From Sambucus nigra (lineage: Eukaryota; Streptophyta; Magnoliopsida; Dipsacales; Adoxaceae), in contig OX422211.1 of assembly GCA_949130495.1 (NCBI GenBank), positions 450,041,219 through 450,105,218 of the forward strand: DNA of 64,000 bases, given 5' to 3'. Shown piece after piece: positions 11,121-23,515 of the stretch (the first letter of the stretch is position 1; each line of letters starts with the position of its first letter). A model generated the notes under the pieces. That model saw nothing but the letters and a program-made list of their open reading frames with translations. It ran no database searches and was not told where the DNA came from. Made by a program: the position numbers and the translations under genes.

Positions 11121-11485
11121 CATCTATTTTTTCGGGAACCATAGAGGCATTGCCTTTGTTTTGTTGATATTTTGTTCATGTTATAATAACTCTGTATTGT
11201 TCACTACCTATAATCTGCATAAGAGTAATACTCCACAAAGGAACTTCGTCCTACATTTGGGAGTATTACCATTATGAAACTTATCTATTTCAAAATTTTA
11301 TTTATATAGATTGTTGTGTAACACCATTCAGATATATGCATAATGATTTAACAACCATAAAATTCCAAAAAAAAAAAATTACCCAAATAGTAAACTTTAC
11401 TGTATGCACTAGAATATGAAATAGTTTTATATATGTAACAGTTTCACAAACAGACAGTAACATTTATTGCGGTAATATTACACAG

Positions 11486-11526
<41 letters not shown>
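11486..11526. repeat. (TA)n(CA)n microsatellite
   Basis: About nine TA units followed by about eleven CA units. Confidence 0.95.
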
Positions 11527-11565
11527 TAGGGTATGCCCGTGCCTGAAGGCACGCTGATAATCGCA

Positions 11566-11700
11566 AACCGACGAAAATTTTAAAAATATGTAATTGTAAA
11601 AAGGCACAAATTTTGTTCCCCAACAAAACAAAATGTAATTTAAAAAATATAGCCATAATCTCCTATATTTATAGGACTATACACCCTGCTTAACAAATAA
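11566..11700. repeat. Diverged dispersed repeat, copy 1
   Basis: It shares GTTCCCCAACAAAACAAA and the surrounding 120 bp with 12652-12770 in the same orientation. Identity is moderate and the element type is unknown. Confidence 0.6.
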
Positions 11701-12651
11701 CATATAGTCCAACAACTTTCAAGTAATCTAAATTCATCAAATAAACTCACAATAGATAAATATTTTTTTGAGTTAAATGATGTTATGTGACGTCGTGTTC
11801 ATAAGTAGTGTTATCATGTATTATCATTTTAAGTCATGTTTTACTCGTACTAAATAGGAAGTCAAAATTATCATGTATTTTCATGTTAAATTAGGTTTCA
11901 ATAGTGTTATCATCGTGTTAGTCATGTCTTTTCATTTACATGATACGCATTGACACGAAGTTATAGTAGAATGTGAGCACCCTTGATAAGTTAATGTGTG
12001 GACCATTAGATATGAGTTCCTCATATTCAATTTCAACAGTTGGATAGGAAAGATAAAAAAAATTAGTAATCAACGGATAATAATACGATACTTAAATGAA
12101 TTAAATGATTATCTATTTTTAAAACATTTACATTTTCACACTTTCAAAATTATTCTTAAAATAGTTCAACTCAACCATAAGCTTAAAAATGAAAAATAAC
12201 ATTTACATTTTCACACGCTATTGTTTTTCATTCTTTCTATGTTTAAAATGTAAAAATCATTTAAAATAACAACATAATTTGGGTAATATTTTGGAGGAAA
12301 ATTAAATATACAAATTACAATAAAGAATGAAAATCATACAACAAATTTTTGCCTTAGGAGTAGATATCCAAGACAGTATTCTTTCAATAGCCTTATTATG
12401 ATTCCTCTTGCATGATCTATAACACTTGCATTAAGGTGTGAGATGCTTACTCCTCCAACATATTGCATGGCACTAAAATTAGCACCATCTACAATAGTAA
12501 TAATAAAATCTTGAAACTATTTTGACTTAAAAAATGAATTCACTCTCATTTTGAAAACACAAAATAAATAACATATGGACATAATCTATTATTAAAAACT
12601 AAATGTCTACAAAGAAAACACTTAAACAACAATCAAACGTTATGCATGAAA
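11701..12651. other. AT-rich stretch, no feature seen
   Basis: It lies between two copies of a dispersed repeat. Open frames here are short and unrecognisable. Confidence 0.35.
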
Positions 12652-12770
12652 AACGGCAAAAATTTCCAAAGCACGTAATTGAAAAACGGCCAAAATATCG
12701 TTCCCCAACAAAACAAATTGTACTTTTTAAGAAATTTTCCATAATATACTTTATTTATATTCACTCTGCT
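12652..12770. repeat. Diverged dispersed repeat, copy 2
   Basis: Partner of 11566-11700 in the same orientation. Confidence 0.6.
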
Positions 12771-13107
12771 TGTATTATTTGTGTAAAGGTAAATTAGAAG
12801 AGTAAAAATAATGAATACATTAAGTGTAAGTATTCTACAATCAACAAATATAAAAGGAGAAAGGTCGACTCTCATTTTTGACTCATTGGTTGTGAATCAC
12901 TGATGTGTTCCACCCATATTGGCTCGTATTTGGACCCCACACTCGGACATGAGAGCCGACTTCTACAATAACCTCAAATCATTTTGGCAGACCAACTTGA
13001 GCATCGTAGTTTTGAGAGAGAAACACAACCAAAACTTAAATGCAATCCACCATCTCCGAGCAAAACACTAATTCATATGAAACATTGACACTAATTCTTA
13101 TAAGAGG

Positions 13108-13260
13108 CTTCGCCTGTAAAATGGTTGTTGGATTATGTGGTGTTAACCATAGTTTGATGCTTATCCATCATCCCGAGACAGTAAAATGTTTGTTGGCATC
13201 TGTGGCGTCTGTAAATGGTTGTTCGAGTCTGTAATCCGTGGCATATGTAAATGGGTTGTT
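13108..13260. repeat. Degenerate tandem repeat, about four units
   Basis: The motif GTAAAATGGTTGTTGGA recurs in increasingly altered form (GTAAAATGTTTGTTGGC, GTAAATGGTTGTTCGA, GTAAATGGGTTGTTGA). Overlapping minus-strand frames at 13133-13361 are side effects of this. Confidence 0.6.
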
Positions 13261-15088
13261 GAAGACCACTCGAGAACTTTATCGAAAATGTTAGGAACCT
13301 GCTTCTGATACCTGGCTCGAGCGGCCTCATCAGGGGCATGATGCCTAAAAAAGACTATCACCGACGCAGTAACTATTGCATAGAAAAACCTTGTTGTCGA
13401 TTGAAAGACATCCTGTAAAACTATCAGTAACGCAGTTTTATAGAGCGTCTCCTATAAAACTACCCATCTTGATATCAAATCTCTATCCCATACCTTCTCA
13501 GCAAACAACTGAAAGACATCCTTATTAGTATCTTTTTTTGTAGGAGTGTCGGGTTGGATTCTCTGTTAGTACTATTTTATATGGATCCGGAAGATCTTCG
13601 AACTCTTTTTCTTCTTTGCTCCTCTCGATTTCTTCATCTCTTATTTATCTCTCTTTTATCCCAAACTGTATAATACTCTGCTTGATCCAAACTCTATAAT
13701 ACTCTGCATGAAAAAGGATAATATAAGTACTTCTCATAGAATTGACTCTAAATACCATAATCAATCAGTAAAGGGATCGAAAAAGGATTACACCATAACC
13801 GGGGAAAGGGAGGTCTTAAGGAGGCCTCAAAAGAAATGATGTGTATGTGTCTCTATCCACTATACCTTTCACATTTAAAATAAAAAATAAATGAAGTTCT
13901 ACAACAAACCCAAACAAAAAGAAATATAATCATACAACTCAATGTCTCTTAAATAAACTAGAATCTAAATAAAACCATAGAAATGTCTTGAACCATAGAA
14001 ATAAATTAGAAGATAAATAAATTATAAGATAAATAAATTAGAAGTTTTTCTACTAACTTGAATAATAAGCTTTGAAATGTCTTGAACAACAATTGAAAAT
14101 AGTACGTCAAAATATCTATCGATCAGTTCAAGAAAGAAAGATTCATATCTATACTTGAACGATTGTTCTAATCCACCCTCTTTCATACATCCTATCAAAT
14201 TTAACAAATAAAAAACCTGAATAATAAGCTTATCGGTTCACACACTTCACCAAACTATATGTAAGATTTAGTTCCTAATGGGGCCCTAAAACCTCTCAAA
14301 TTTAACTAAAATTACTCCAATTTCAAATCAACTAATATAACCAATATATAGAGGTCAAATCTGATCAGAATATGCATTAAAAATTCAAACACTATTTGAG
14401 CAATTTTTTTTTTATTAAATACTGTTTGAGGTACTTATTAAATCCACTCATCAAAATAACACCAATGTACAGAGTTTACAATTTATTTTGAGTAAACACC
14501 AATAAGCAGAGCTTTTGTGTCATTGGTGTATAAAACTAAATCTTACATTTAGTTCAAATCTGCAAAAAAAAAAGGCTTCATAAACATAAATAGAGTTGAC
14601 ACAATGTAAACAACCCAAAACAAAAGCTCACATTCCATACATAAATGACACAAAGACACGATGCACACCAAGAGATAAAACCATTACATTTAAATAGACT
14701 GACATTCCAGTTCATTTCAGTTCAAACAAATTCTTCAAAAAACAAACTAAGAATATATTCGTGTACTATACAATGTGTATGCTTGTATATCTTATTAGTA
14801 TAAATATGTTTGGCTCATACCTCTTTCATGAAAAAGTATACAATTTATCGCTTCAAAGACTGCAATGTTTGATTAGTCATAAATAACTCTTAGGTGAACA
14901 TTTTATACATCTGACCAATGCAATTTATCATTTGATTAGTCATTTCTATAAGTCATGTTCAAGCGTGCAACTTATCGCTTCAAATCCTGCATTGTTTGAC
15001 CAATGCAACTTTCGGGGCTAATGCTGTAGAAGCCTTCGATGAACAATTTTTCATGTAATAGCTATAAGTTTCAAAGCCTGCAATTGTG
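13261..15088. other. AT-rich stretch without a recognised gene
   Basis: Only small local duplications are visible, for example AACTGTATAATACTCTGC near 13665 and again about 30 bp later. No coding sequence is recognised. Confidence 0.35.
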
Positions 15089-15711
15089 TAGTGACGAATA
15101 ACTGAGAAAGGAGTATTGTTATAAGTTTCAAAGCTTACAATTCATATAACTTCCATGAGTATATCATAGTTACCATTCCACTAAACTGAAAAATAATTGT
15201 TTTGTAACATAAAATGACTAAAGAAAAGTTGATTATATAAGAAGAAACAACTTCAAATGGAATGTACAGATGCTAGGAAACTCTAAATCAAGTAAGCATG
15301 TATTTCCATTAAGATAATCAACAATGATAAGAAACACAACGTGCTTGAGTCACCCCGGGAGGGGATCAGTGTTGTAAATTTAGGAGATTACATATGTTGG
15401 GAATATTTTATCATATTATTTAGATACAAATCAGATAGTAATCGATGTAAGGGTAACGTGCAAAATAACCCCCTTGAGCTTCAATTTTTTGCAACAAAAC
15501 CCCTGAATCAATTTCAATGCAAGAAACTCCCCTGAGCTATGCATTTTATTACAAAGACTCCCTTATGTGTTGCTACAAAGTCCTCGAAAAGGGATATTTC
15601 AATAAAATGTATGTTTTAAGGGTATAACTGAAGAGCTTGATAGTTCAGGGTGATATTTTAGCAGTTTGGCCTTGAGATAATTATAAAAGATTGGGATTTT
15701 TAGAATTATTT
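15089..15711. repeat. 620-bp direct duplication, copy A
   Basis: It is near-identical to 16618-17238. It starts TAGTGAC and ends AGAATTATT. Inside, around 15460-15560, a motif like ACCCCTTGAGCT / ACCCCTGAATC / ACTCCCCTGAGCT recurs about every 35 bp, separated by TTTTGCAAC-like spacers. Such motifs are common in plant repetitive DNA. The ends are not TG...CA, so these are not obvious LTRs. Confidence 0.88.
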
Positions 15712-16617
15712 GGCCTTATTAAATATTTGCGCAATATTTGGTATTATATGTACTTTAGCCTAATCCTACTATAAAAGTTCAATCTCAATAATCTGAGATA
15801 GTATTTGAGCAGCTAATTATTGGAGTTATGGTGGATTCCGATATTTTTAAAACTCTCCTCTGATTTTCGAGTAGTATACCTCACAATGGGCTGCTACATC
15901 ACTGTAGCTCCACCATCTGAACGGAATGCAGTCAATATGAGGACACCCGCTACAATACTTGTTCACATTGATGCCACGAAGAACTGCTACAATAACTGCA
16001 GTAAATCTGCATACAAATAGGCTCATAAGACACCATACATAGGAAACATGAAGAAGACTCCCACTTATTGTACAACTTATGAGTTACCCCAAAATGTCAA
16101 AAACATGTGAGTTACAAACTCGGAGTCTTAGCGACACTTTTTAAAGGTATTTGTTAACTTTTGTGAAGATCACTGAATGGACTATTTAAATTGAAAAGAA
16201 AATAAGTAATTCCTTTCCTATCAATCCAAACAAATCCTGAAGATCACTGAATGGACTATTTAAATTGAAACTTCCATTCAGAATTTCATTTTGTGGTGAA
16301 AATTCAAATGAACATAACATGTTTGGAGCAAGGAAAGAAATCTCATATCGTATCTATGGTCCCCTTCATAGTCTATTCATTCACTGATCCATTCCATTAC
16401 TACTTATCAAAATAAAGCACATGGGGCGCCATCACTGACATCTCATTCACATTTATAGAAACAGTGACATCTACTGGACCACACCCTACTCTCAAATAGC
16501 TTTCTGAATCATCAACAGCCATAAAGTATAAGATTTACTATAGCACGTGTCATTTTGAGAAATTTCGGATAACAGGACCCCAAAATTTTATCAGTGCTTT
16601 TGTCGAATATGACAAAT
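15712..16617. other. Spacer between the 620-bp duplication copies
   Basis: About 906 bp separate copies A and B. A 32-bp stretch (GAAGATCACTGAATGGAC and following) is itself duplicated at about 16166 and 16239. The frame 15820-16020 has no recognised family. Confidence 0.4.
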
Positions 16618-17238
16618 TAGTGACCAAGAACTGAGAAAGGAGTATTGCTATAAGTTTTAAAGCTGACAATTCATATAACTTCCATGAGTATATCATAGTT
16701 ACCATTCCACTAAAGAGAAAAATAATTGTTTTGTAACATAAAATGACTTAAGAAAAGTTGATTATATAAGAAGAAACAACTTCAAATGGAATGTACAGAT
16801 GCTAGGAATATCTAAATCAAGTAAGCATGTATTTCCATTGAGATAATCAACAATGATAAGAAACACAACGTGCTTGAGTCACCTTGGGAGGGGTTCAGTG
16901 TTGTAAATTTAGGAGATTACATATGTTGGAAATATTTTGTCATATTATTTAGATACAAATCAGCTAGTAATCGATGTAAGGGTAACGTGCAAAATAACCC
17001 CCTTGAGCTTCAATTTTTTGCAACAAAACCCTGAATCAATTTCAATGCAAGAAACTCCCTTGAGTTATGCATTTTATTACAAAGACTCCCTTGGGTGTCG
17101 CTACAAAGTCCTCGAAAAGGGATATTTCAATAAAATGTATAGTTTAAGGGGATAACTGAAGAACGTGATAGTTCAGGGTGATATTTTAGCAGTTTGGCCT
17201 TGAGATAATTATAAAAGATTGGGATTTTAGAATTATTT
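16618..17238. repeat. 620-bp direct duplication, copy B
   Basis: Partner of 15089-15711. Differences are scattered single bases and 1-bp indels, which put the copies in different frames, so neither is under coding constraint. Confidence 0.88.
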
Positions 17239-17552
17239 AGTCATATTATTAGTGGCTTCAATTATGTTTTTGGATCTCGGTGATTATGTTCTTGCATATT
17301 TATTTTTCAGTTGTTGTCCAATGGAGTTTATTCTTTATTCAAGATCAGCAAGTAGGATATAGACACAAAACCTGAAAATAATTAAAGATTAGAAATATAT
17401 GACTAAAAATAGATATGAACCATTCATTGTTCATGGTGAATCTCACAATGTTTAAGTGCCATTTTAGATGGGTTTGCACTTATTTTGAAAAAAGAAAGCC
17501 CTAATTTTGAACTCAATTCAACATAAAAGCTAACTCATATATGTGCCGATAA
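17239..17552. other. AT-rich stretch, no feature seen
   Basis: No gene or repeat is recognised before the CACTA-type end. Confidence 0.35.
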
Positions 17553-17605
17553 CACTACAAAAAAAATCATTATCTCAATCAAAATACCAATTGACATACA
17601 CTAAT
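17553..17605 (+). mobile_element. CACTA-type terminus
   Basis: CACTACAAAAAAAATCATTA is followed by CCAATTGACATACA, resembling the terminus and subterminal motif at 2131. TAA precedes it. It is oriented so that the element extends rightward. The only right-hand CACTA end found (29681) has a different inner sequence and is followed by GTT, not TAA, so pairing the two is unproven. Confidence 0.45.
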
Positions 17606-18479
17606 AATAACTAAAACAAAAATAATGTCAAATGAAGAAATATGATGATAAAGATAAATCATATAACCATCAAACACAAAAAATACCAAAAAAACTCAAA
17701 CCAAGTCCAATTCATTTTTCTAATACCAAAAGCGCACATACCTTAAACCTCTCAATTTCAACTAAAATTACTTCAACAATACAAACTAATAAAGAAATCA
17801 CCAAAATTACATAAAAACACATTTAAACCTAAAAACATATGTTAATCTTCTTTCTTTTCTTTTATATCTGAACCTAATGTCAACGGAATAATTGATTTAA
17901 AAAACAAATCAGACAAACTTGCAACAGAGAATATCAAAGAACCCCAAATCTAGAGATGAGAATAAAAAATGATTATGTAAATCTAAACCTATTAAAGAAT
18001 ATTCCATCCCAAATAAATTTAAGTGCTCTTCATAGTCGGACAACATTTATGTCTTCTCAACTCCCGCTCCTCAATATGCCTGGCTTCTATATTCGAACCC
18101 ATTGATGTTAAAAAATAGATAGTGGCATAATATCTTAACCGTACCCTCCACAACACCAAAGCCGAGCCAATTTAATGACACTACTTAAACATTTTATCAT
18201 GAAAATATAGACAAAATAATACCTTTACAATACCGATGGCGAAATCGACGATCGTATAAATGCGACAAACTTCCTTTTCTTTAGTTAATAAATGTAAAAC
18301 TAAATAGACAACCCAACTACATAGAAAACTTTGATTCCCGAAAATAAATTAAAACCCCAATCAGTATTTTGAATCAATGTTTTATTCATACTCAATAGTT
18401 AAAAAGAAGGTAGACAACCATATGTAGAGAGAGCGATATAAATGAAACATATCCTCACACAATATAATAAAAAACTATA
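17606..18479. other. AT-rich stretch, no feature seen
   Basis: A/C-rich low-complexity DNA. The frame 17632-17814 is Lys/Thr/Ile-rich low complexity. Confidence 0.35.
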
Positions 18480-18538
18480 AATATAAATAGTCATTATATG
18501 TTGGAGAGGTAGAGAACCATATAATGACTATTTATATT
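18480..18538. repeat. Perfect 21-bp hairpin
   Basis: AATATAAATAGTCATTATATG-type arm (18480-18500) pairs perfectly with 18518-18538 across a 17-nt loop (TTGGAGAGGTAGAGAAC). Confidence 0.85.
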
Positions 18539-18883
18539 CATACCTACGGTTTTAAATGATGAAATCTGCAAAAAAATAAAATAAACTATTAGTAGTAAAA
18601 TCAAACAAAAAAATCAAACCAACACAATTAAACCCAAAATAAAATTATGAAAGCCATCAAACAAAAAACACAAAATTCTTTTAAACCAATCAAAATTTGA
18701 AATAAAATTGAACCCAATCAAACCCCAAACCGAAGCCAAGGGGAACTCCAAAACCCAAAACTCACGTACCAGAAATCCTATAATCTGTAAAACTACATTA
18801 CCCCAAAAAAACCCAAAATTTAAATCATACTTTTAACTAACCACAATGAAAAAAAGTAAACCATTCCGAAAACCTCACATAAT

Positions 18884-19140
18884 ATTAATACAATAGGCAA
18901 TAGTATATAGAGTGACTCAAAAGATGGTGTAATCAACATGTTTTAACTAAAAGTTGGTTCATATAGAAAAGTGGTGTAAATATCCCCAAGGCAATAGTAT
19001 ATAGAGTGACTCAAAAGCTTAAAAAATTCAATCCCCACAATCCCACAACACAATATTAATACAATAGGATATGCCATGTAAATTGGTGTAAATATCACTG
19101 TTTCTGCTACCATATTGGAGATGCCATGTAATTCAGAGTA
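18884..19140. repeat. Shuffled short duplications
   Basis: Several blocks occur twice within 250 bp: AATATTAATACAATAGG, GGCAATAGTATATAGAGTG followed by ACTCAAAAG, GGTGTAAATATC, and ATGCCATGTAA. The minus-strand frame 18943-19272 crosses these duplications and is not supported as a gene. Confidence 0.6.
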
Positions 19141-19479
19141 AAACTTGTTACCTTCTAAAGCCGAACTCGAATAAAACCACTTGTCCAACCTCTTCCTTAC
19201 AACACCAACTACACCCCCCACCCCACTTGTGGATGTTGATGCATGGGTATTACAGGCTAGGCTGATCAACAAGTTTGAATCATTTCTTATAAATAGCTTC
19301 TCGGCTAATAAATGTCCTTAGCTACTTGAGAATTCAGAAGTACTATAAATGTATTGCTAGGTATAAGGAACCCAGGGTACTTTAGTAATTACTATGGGTG
19401 AGACAGTGCATGTAATGTGGTCCATGGGTTTCTTACAGACCAATCTGATTTTCCATACGAAACAAATTTGACTAATAAC

Positions 19480-19640
19480 TAGGGGTGTTCGTAGTCCGAT
19501 CCGATCCACTTTTAAGGTATTTTGGGGACCAGATTGCATTAATCGGTCCTAGAAAATTGTGGAGACCAGACAGGAATAATCAGTCTCAATCCTATTTGAT
19601 TTTCATATGGTCCGTACTCGGTCTTTGTCCTATTCGGTCC
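19480..19640. mobile_element. Possible end of a hAT-type MITE
   Basis: It begins TAGGGGTGTTCG and continues with TCCGATCCGATCC and repeated GGTCC/GGTCCG motifs, the pattern of TAGGGGTG-ended plant hAT MITEs such as the complete one at 33237. No matching CACCCCTA end was found nearby, so it is partial. Confidence 0.4.
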
Positions 19641-19987
19641 AATTATTAATAGTGCAGAATTTTTCATTCAAAGCAAATATATATACCCAATAGTATAACT
19701 GTATAAGTTCACTAACAACATTCATTTTGCATTAGTAAATGCTAATGCATTAGTTCATATGGAGGTTTACCACAAAATATAATTGTATAAGTTTATGAGG
19801 CTATCTTGTAGTATCATTGTTTTAACATTATGAAAATTTTAGGCAGAGGGTTACAACTAAACCTAAATATATTGTCTGAAATTTAAACACACGAGCATAA
19901 ATGTAAACTATATGATCAATATTATTGAATTAATTTAACACATGAGATACTAGAAATAAAATAGGATTTAGAATTATATGTTCTAAC

Positions 19988-20312
19988 CTAGTGCTTAATA
20001 TGTTATGATGAACATTATATTCCTTGACAATGACAAAAGGAACAATTCCTTATGGAAGGGTTGCCTGCAAATACATAGTACCAACACATCATATTCAAGT
20101 AAGGAATGAGGAAATCACAAATTATATACACATAATACATATATATGTGTATATATATAACTTAGTTACCCGAACAATTGCATTGTGCAAAAGAACACCT
20201 CGAAGCCCAAATGCAATTGATACAGCAGCCATGTGAGGAATCGAACATCCATGGAGAATTGTTCATGGTATGTGGACACCAAAAGCCATGTTATCCCAAG
20301 AAACAGACACAC
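19988..20312 (-). pseudogene. PIN auxin efflux carrier C-terminal fragment with intron
   Basis: PIN proteins export auxin across the plasma membrane or ER. On the minus strand, 20312-20170 reads MDVRFLT, then MAAVSIAFGLRGVLLHNAIV, ending at a GTAACT donor. A 105-bp intron (20169-20065) ends TTTGCAG. Exon 20064-19988 then reads ATLP, stop, GIVPFVIVKEYNVHHNILST and meets a GTTAGA donor. This is the C-terminal membrane region (LRGVLL.VAIVQ | [25 protein letters not shown]), with introns at the family's positions. Lesions: the Gln of LPQG is TAA, and a few codons are missing after VRFLT with a frame change. The remaining N-terminal membrane segments, hydrophilic loop and last exon are absent. The intron shows it came from genomic DNA, not a processed transcript. 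Confidence 0.85.
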
Positions 20313-20747
20313 CCCAGTTCAATTCACTAAAAGTGGAAAAGCATTGTTGATATCTGCTGAAAAAGATCAGATTATATCTACTATTGAATTCTAAATCACA
20401 AAAGACATACGAATAGTCCAGCAACTTAAAATATATAAGAATGTTTCAATTTAATAATGAAAATAAGAGTTTAGTTTTGAGATTTTGCAAGAATCTCTAT
20501 TTAACATTTGTTGTGGATTTAATCGGTGCATAATGCAATTCAATGTACTTTCATAGTTCTAATATTTGTGATGCAACCTATTGCAACAAAGACAAGCCCA
20601 TCATACCAAGAAGAACCACAAACTTGGACATGATGAAAATTGATAATGAAGACTTCACACATTATACTAATATTTCAGAATGGCACTCTCATATTTGTTT
20701 CAATTTTTTAAAATGATAAAACATAATAAATACATATAAACTTATTC

Positions 20748-20787
<40 letters not shown>

Positions 20788-23484
20788 TTATTGATTGATA
20801 TAAAGAGATATTTAAGTTGATTTAAATGAATAATAAAAGATAAATTACATAGTGTCTATCTTTGTAGCCTTTACACTTAAGAACTCTTTAGCCCGATGAT
20901 GTTGAACGGGCTTGAGGGTACCTCATCATCATCATAGTCACTTGACACGGTAGTCTCAGTTTCCTGATTATTTTGGAATCGGCAATATGGCAACCCTTTA
21001 AATAAATTACTCATTATTCTTCGTGTTTTCTTAAAGACTCTCACGAGAAAGGTGACGCTATCTCAATTACTTGATCATTCTATGTATAGCGTGTATACAT
21101 ATACATTCGCAAAGTAAGTCTATATAGCATACTTAATAAACACACCTCCATCTCGGGGGGGTAGTAGATAAAATAATTTTTTTATGAAATTTGGTGGATA
21201 TGAACCCCGCCCCGTGAATTTGTCTCCCACTGAATTTCATAATAAAAATCCAACCATGTGTGTGTGTGTATGTGTATGAAAATTGTATATATTCATTCAT
21301 AGTTATGTAGAGGTAATGTCTTTATAAATGTTAAATGAGGATATTCTCCATCAGATTACATTACAAAATCCATTCATTTTATCCAAGTGGAGGTATGTTC
21401 TTTGTGTGTGCTAAATGAGGTGTGTTGGAAATATTGTTTCCACATATACATATGCATAGGTATGTGTGTATTCTCAATAATAGTAGATAGAAAATTAACA
21501 ACCATATTCACTTCTTCTATCTCCCTAATGTCCCAAATTCCTCTTTAAAAGAAATTTGTTCTTTTTCCTTCTGAAATAAAGTGTATTGGTTACGATTCTC
21601 TAATGTTAAGGGATTTTGTATTTCAATGACTGATTTGCTTGTATTGTACTTCTGCAGTCCTATAAAAAACAGTATGGATTGTTTCTAATTTATTTCTTAA
21701 AGCTCAACAAGCACTATATAAAATATGTAAAATCTCAGACTCAGAGATGCTTCCAACCCTTTGTGGGTTAATGTGACAAACACACTTCAATAAATTATAT
21801 ACTATATAATGGAGTGAAGTTTTATATTGTTTTTTCAAAATAATGTATGAGTGCAAAGATTTAGTATAACCAATTATAACAATATTTTTAAAAAGATAAT
21901 ATTACCCCAAGAGAAAACTTGTAGTTTTTCCTTCTTATATGGTAAAAAACTAAAGTACCTTTAATAGCTTATGAGAAATTTATGCACGGACTTCTATCGA
22001 AACAACTACTACTCTATGGATAAAAAATGTACATTATTTTGAGAAAACAAGTCTATTATTTTGATAATAGAGGTAGAGCCATAAATAATACATACTGCAT
22101 TGATAGAAAATATTTTTCAAACTAATGATTGTCTGTCATCAGTAGTTAATGTAAATAGGCATGAGCCCATCAATTTTGATCATTGCTATAAGTTTTAGGA
22201 ATTGACTATTAAAAATGTTGCATCACTGATATGTATGTTCATATTCTATATTTTATAGATTACCAGGAAATAAGCGGAAGTTTAGGTTGGACTTAGTAAT
22301 TGGTAGACAAATATTTTATCTCAAGGTAGAGGTGCTACCTGAATTAATATATAATTATACATTAATGTATCAATTTTTAACGTGTTTCAAATTATAATAG
22401 GTTGATCTATTGAATAAATTAAACCAAATGAGTGACATGAATTTGATATACACTAAGAGAATACACAGGTTGAAAACAGCATGAAATCAATATTATACGA
22501 CACAAACGTTGCACGATTCCTAAGAATAGGCTATGGATTGAGCAAGTCTTGACACCGATCCAAGATGATCCGACCTAATCAATTGATAGGTTTACTTGTG
22601 GTAGTGACTATTTCAACCAGCAAACCATTAATCGGCTCAACTAATGGTGACAAAGATAGGCCCTACATCTTTAACCAATGCAACCCATTTTTAAAAATCC
22701 AACCCAACCGAATCCATTTAAATAAATGAGTCTAATTGGGCAAACGAGATATATTTAAAGTTGTCACCATAGCACATCATCAACATTTGTTGTGCCCACA
22801 CGATGAAATGTGTACACATTTTATAAATGTTTTAATTGCCAAAAGGGGATGAATATAAAGTTATTAAACAATAGTTATTTAATCACCTCTACTTGGAAAA
22901 TGAGCTTGACCAAATAACAACTTTTTTGTAAGGGAATTTCAATTTTTTTGTATACGTTAATCGTTTTAGTTTTCAAGGGAACATGAATTAGACTGACTTT
23001 TCATTTACAAATTAACGAATTATTTGAATTTTCTCCCTCTTTAAATACATAGGCCACTCTAGATATAAATCAGATTGACTATCAGAGTTCATTAGCACAT
23101 ATTCTAGCTGAAAACCATTAGAAAGGGATGGAAAAAGCAACTAAACATCAATCAAGAAGTGTTCAACATCGATACTACTAAGGGAGATGAGAAAGTTGGA
23201 AAAATGAGGTAATAATGTTGAATTTGAAAAAAGGTTGTAATTCAACCATTGTAATCAAGCCATATGATCAGCGTCCAACGGCCATTTCAATTAGGTTATT
23301 CGACCACTAACTCCATTTACACCTACACGATTTTCGAAACAGGTCACCAAACGCCCCTTAGGCGATGATCGATGCCAACAAAACAGATCTCCTTTTACCC
23401 CCATGATGGATCACTAAAGTAAAAATTAGTGGAGATATCGAAAGTCTTCCATCTGGCTCAACCACCACCCTGGAAATATATTAA
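20313..23484. other. Long AT-rich stretch without a recognised gene
   Basis: It holds the GATA microsatellite at 20749 and two similar sentences around 21295 and 21385 (GTGGAGGTATGT... GCTAAATGAGG). Near 22690, CCAACCCAACCGAATCCATT resembles the interior of plant hAT MITEs, but no ends were found. No coding sequence is recognised. Confidence 0.4.
20749..20787. repeat. (GATA)n microsatellite
   Basis: About nine and a half uninterrupted GATA units. Confidence 0.97.
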
Positions 23485-23515
23485 TTTTTTTTTTTTTTTT
23501 GGGGGGGGGGGGGGG
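23485..23515. repeat. T16-G15 homopolymer junction
   Basis: Sixteen T run directly into fifteen G. Length is likely unstable or uncertain in sequencing. Confidence 0.95.

Noticed and set aside
13161..13361. Minus frame with AARARYQKQVPNIFDKV
   Set aside because: Looks protein-like for about 30 residues, but it overlaps a degenerate tandem repeat and no family could be named.
15089..17238. LTR pair of a small retrotransposon
   Set aside because: Ends are not TG...CA, no 5-bp duplication, primer site or polypurine tract; kept as an unexplained duplication.
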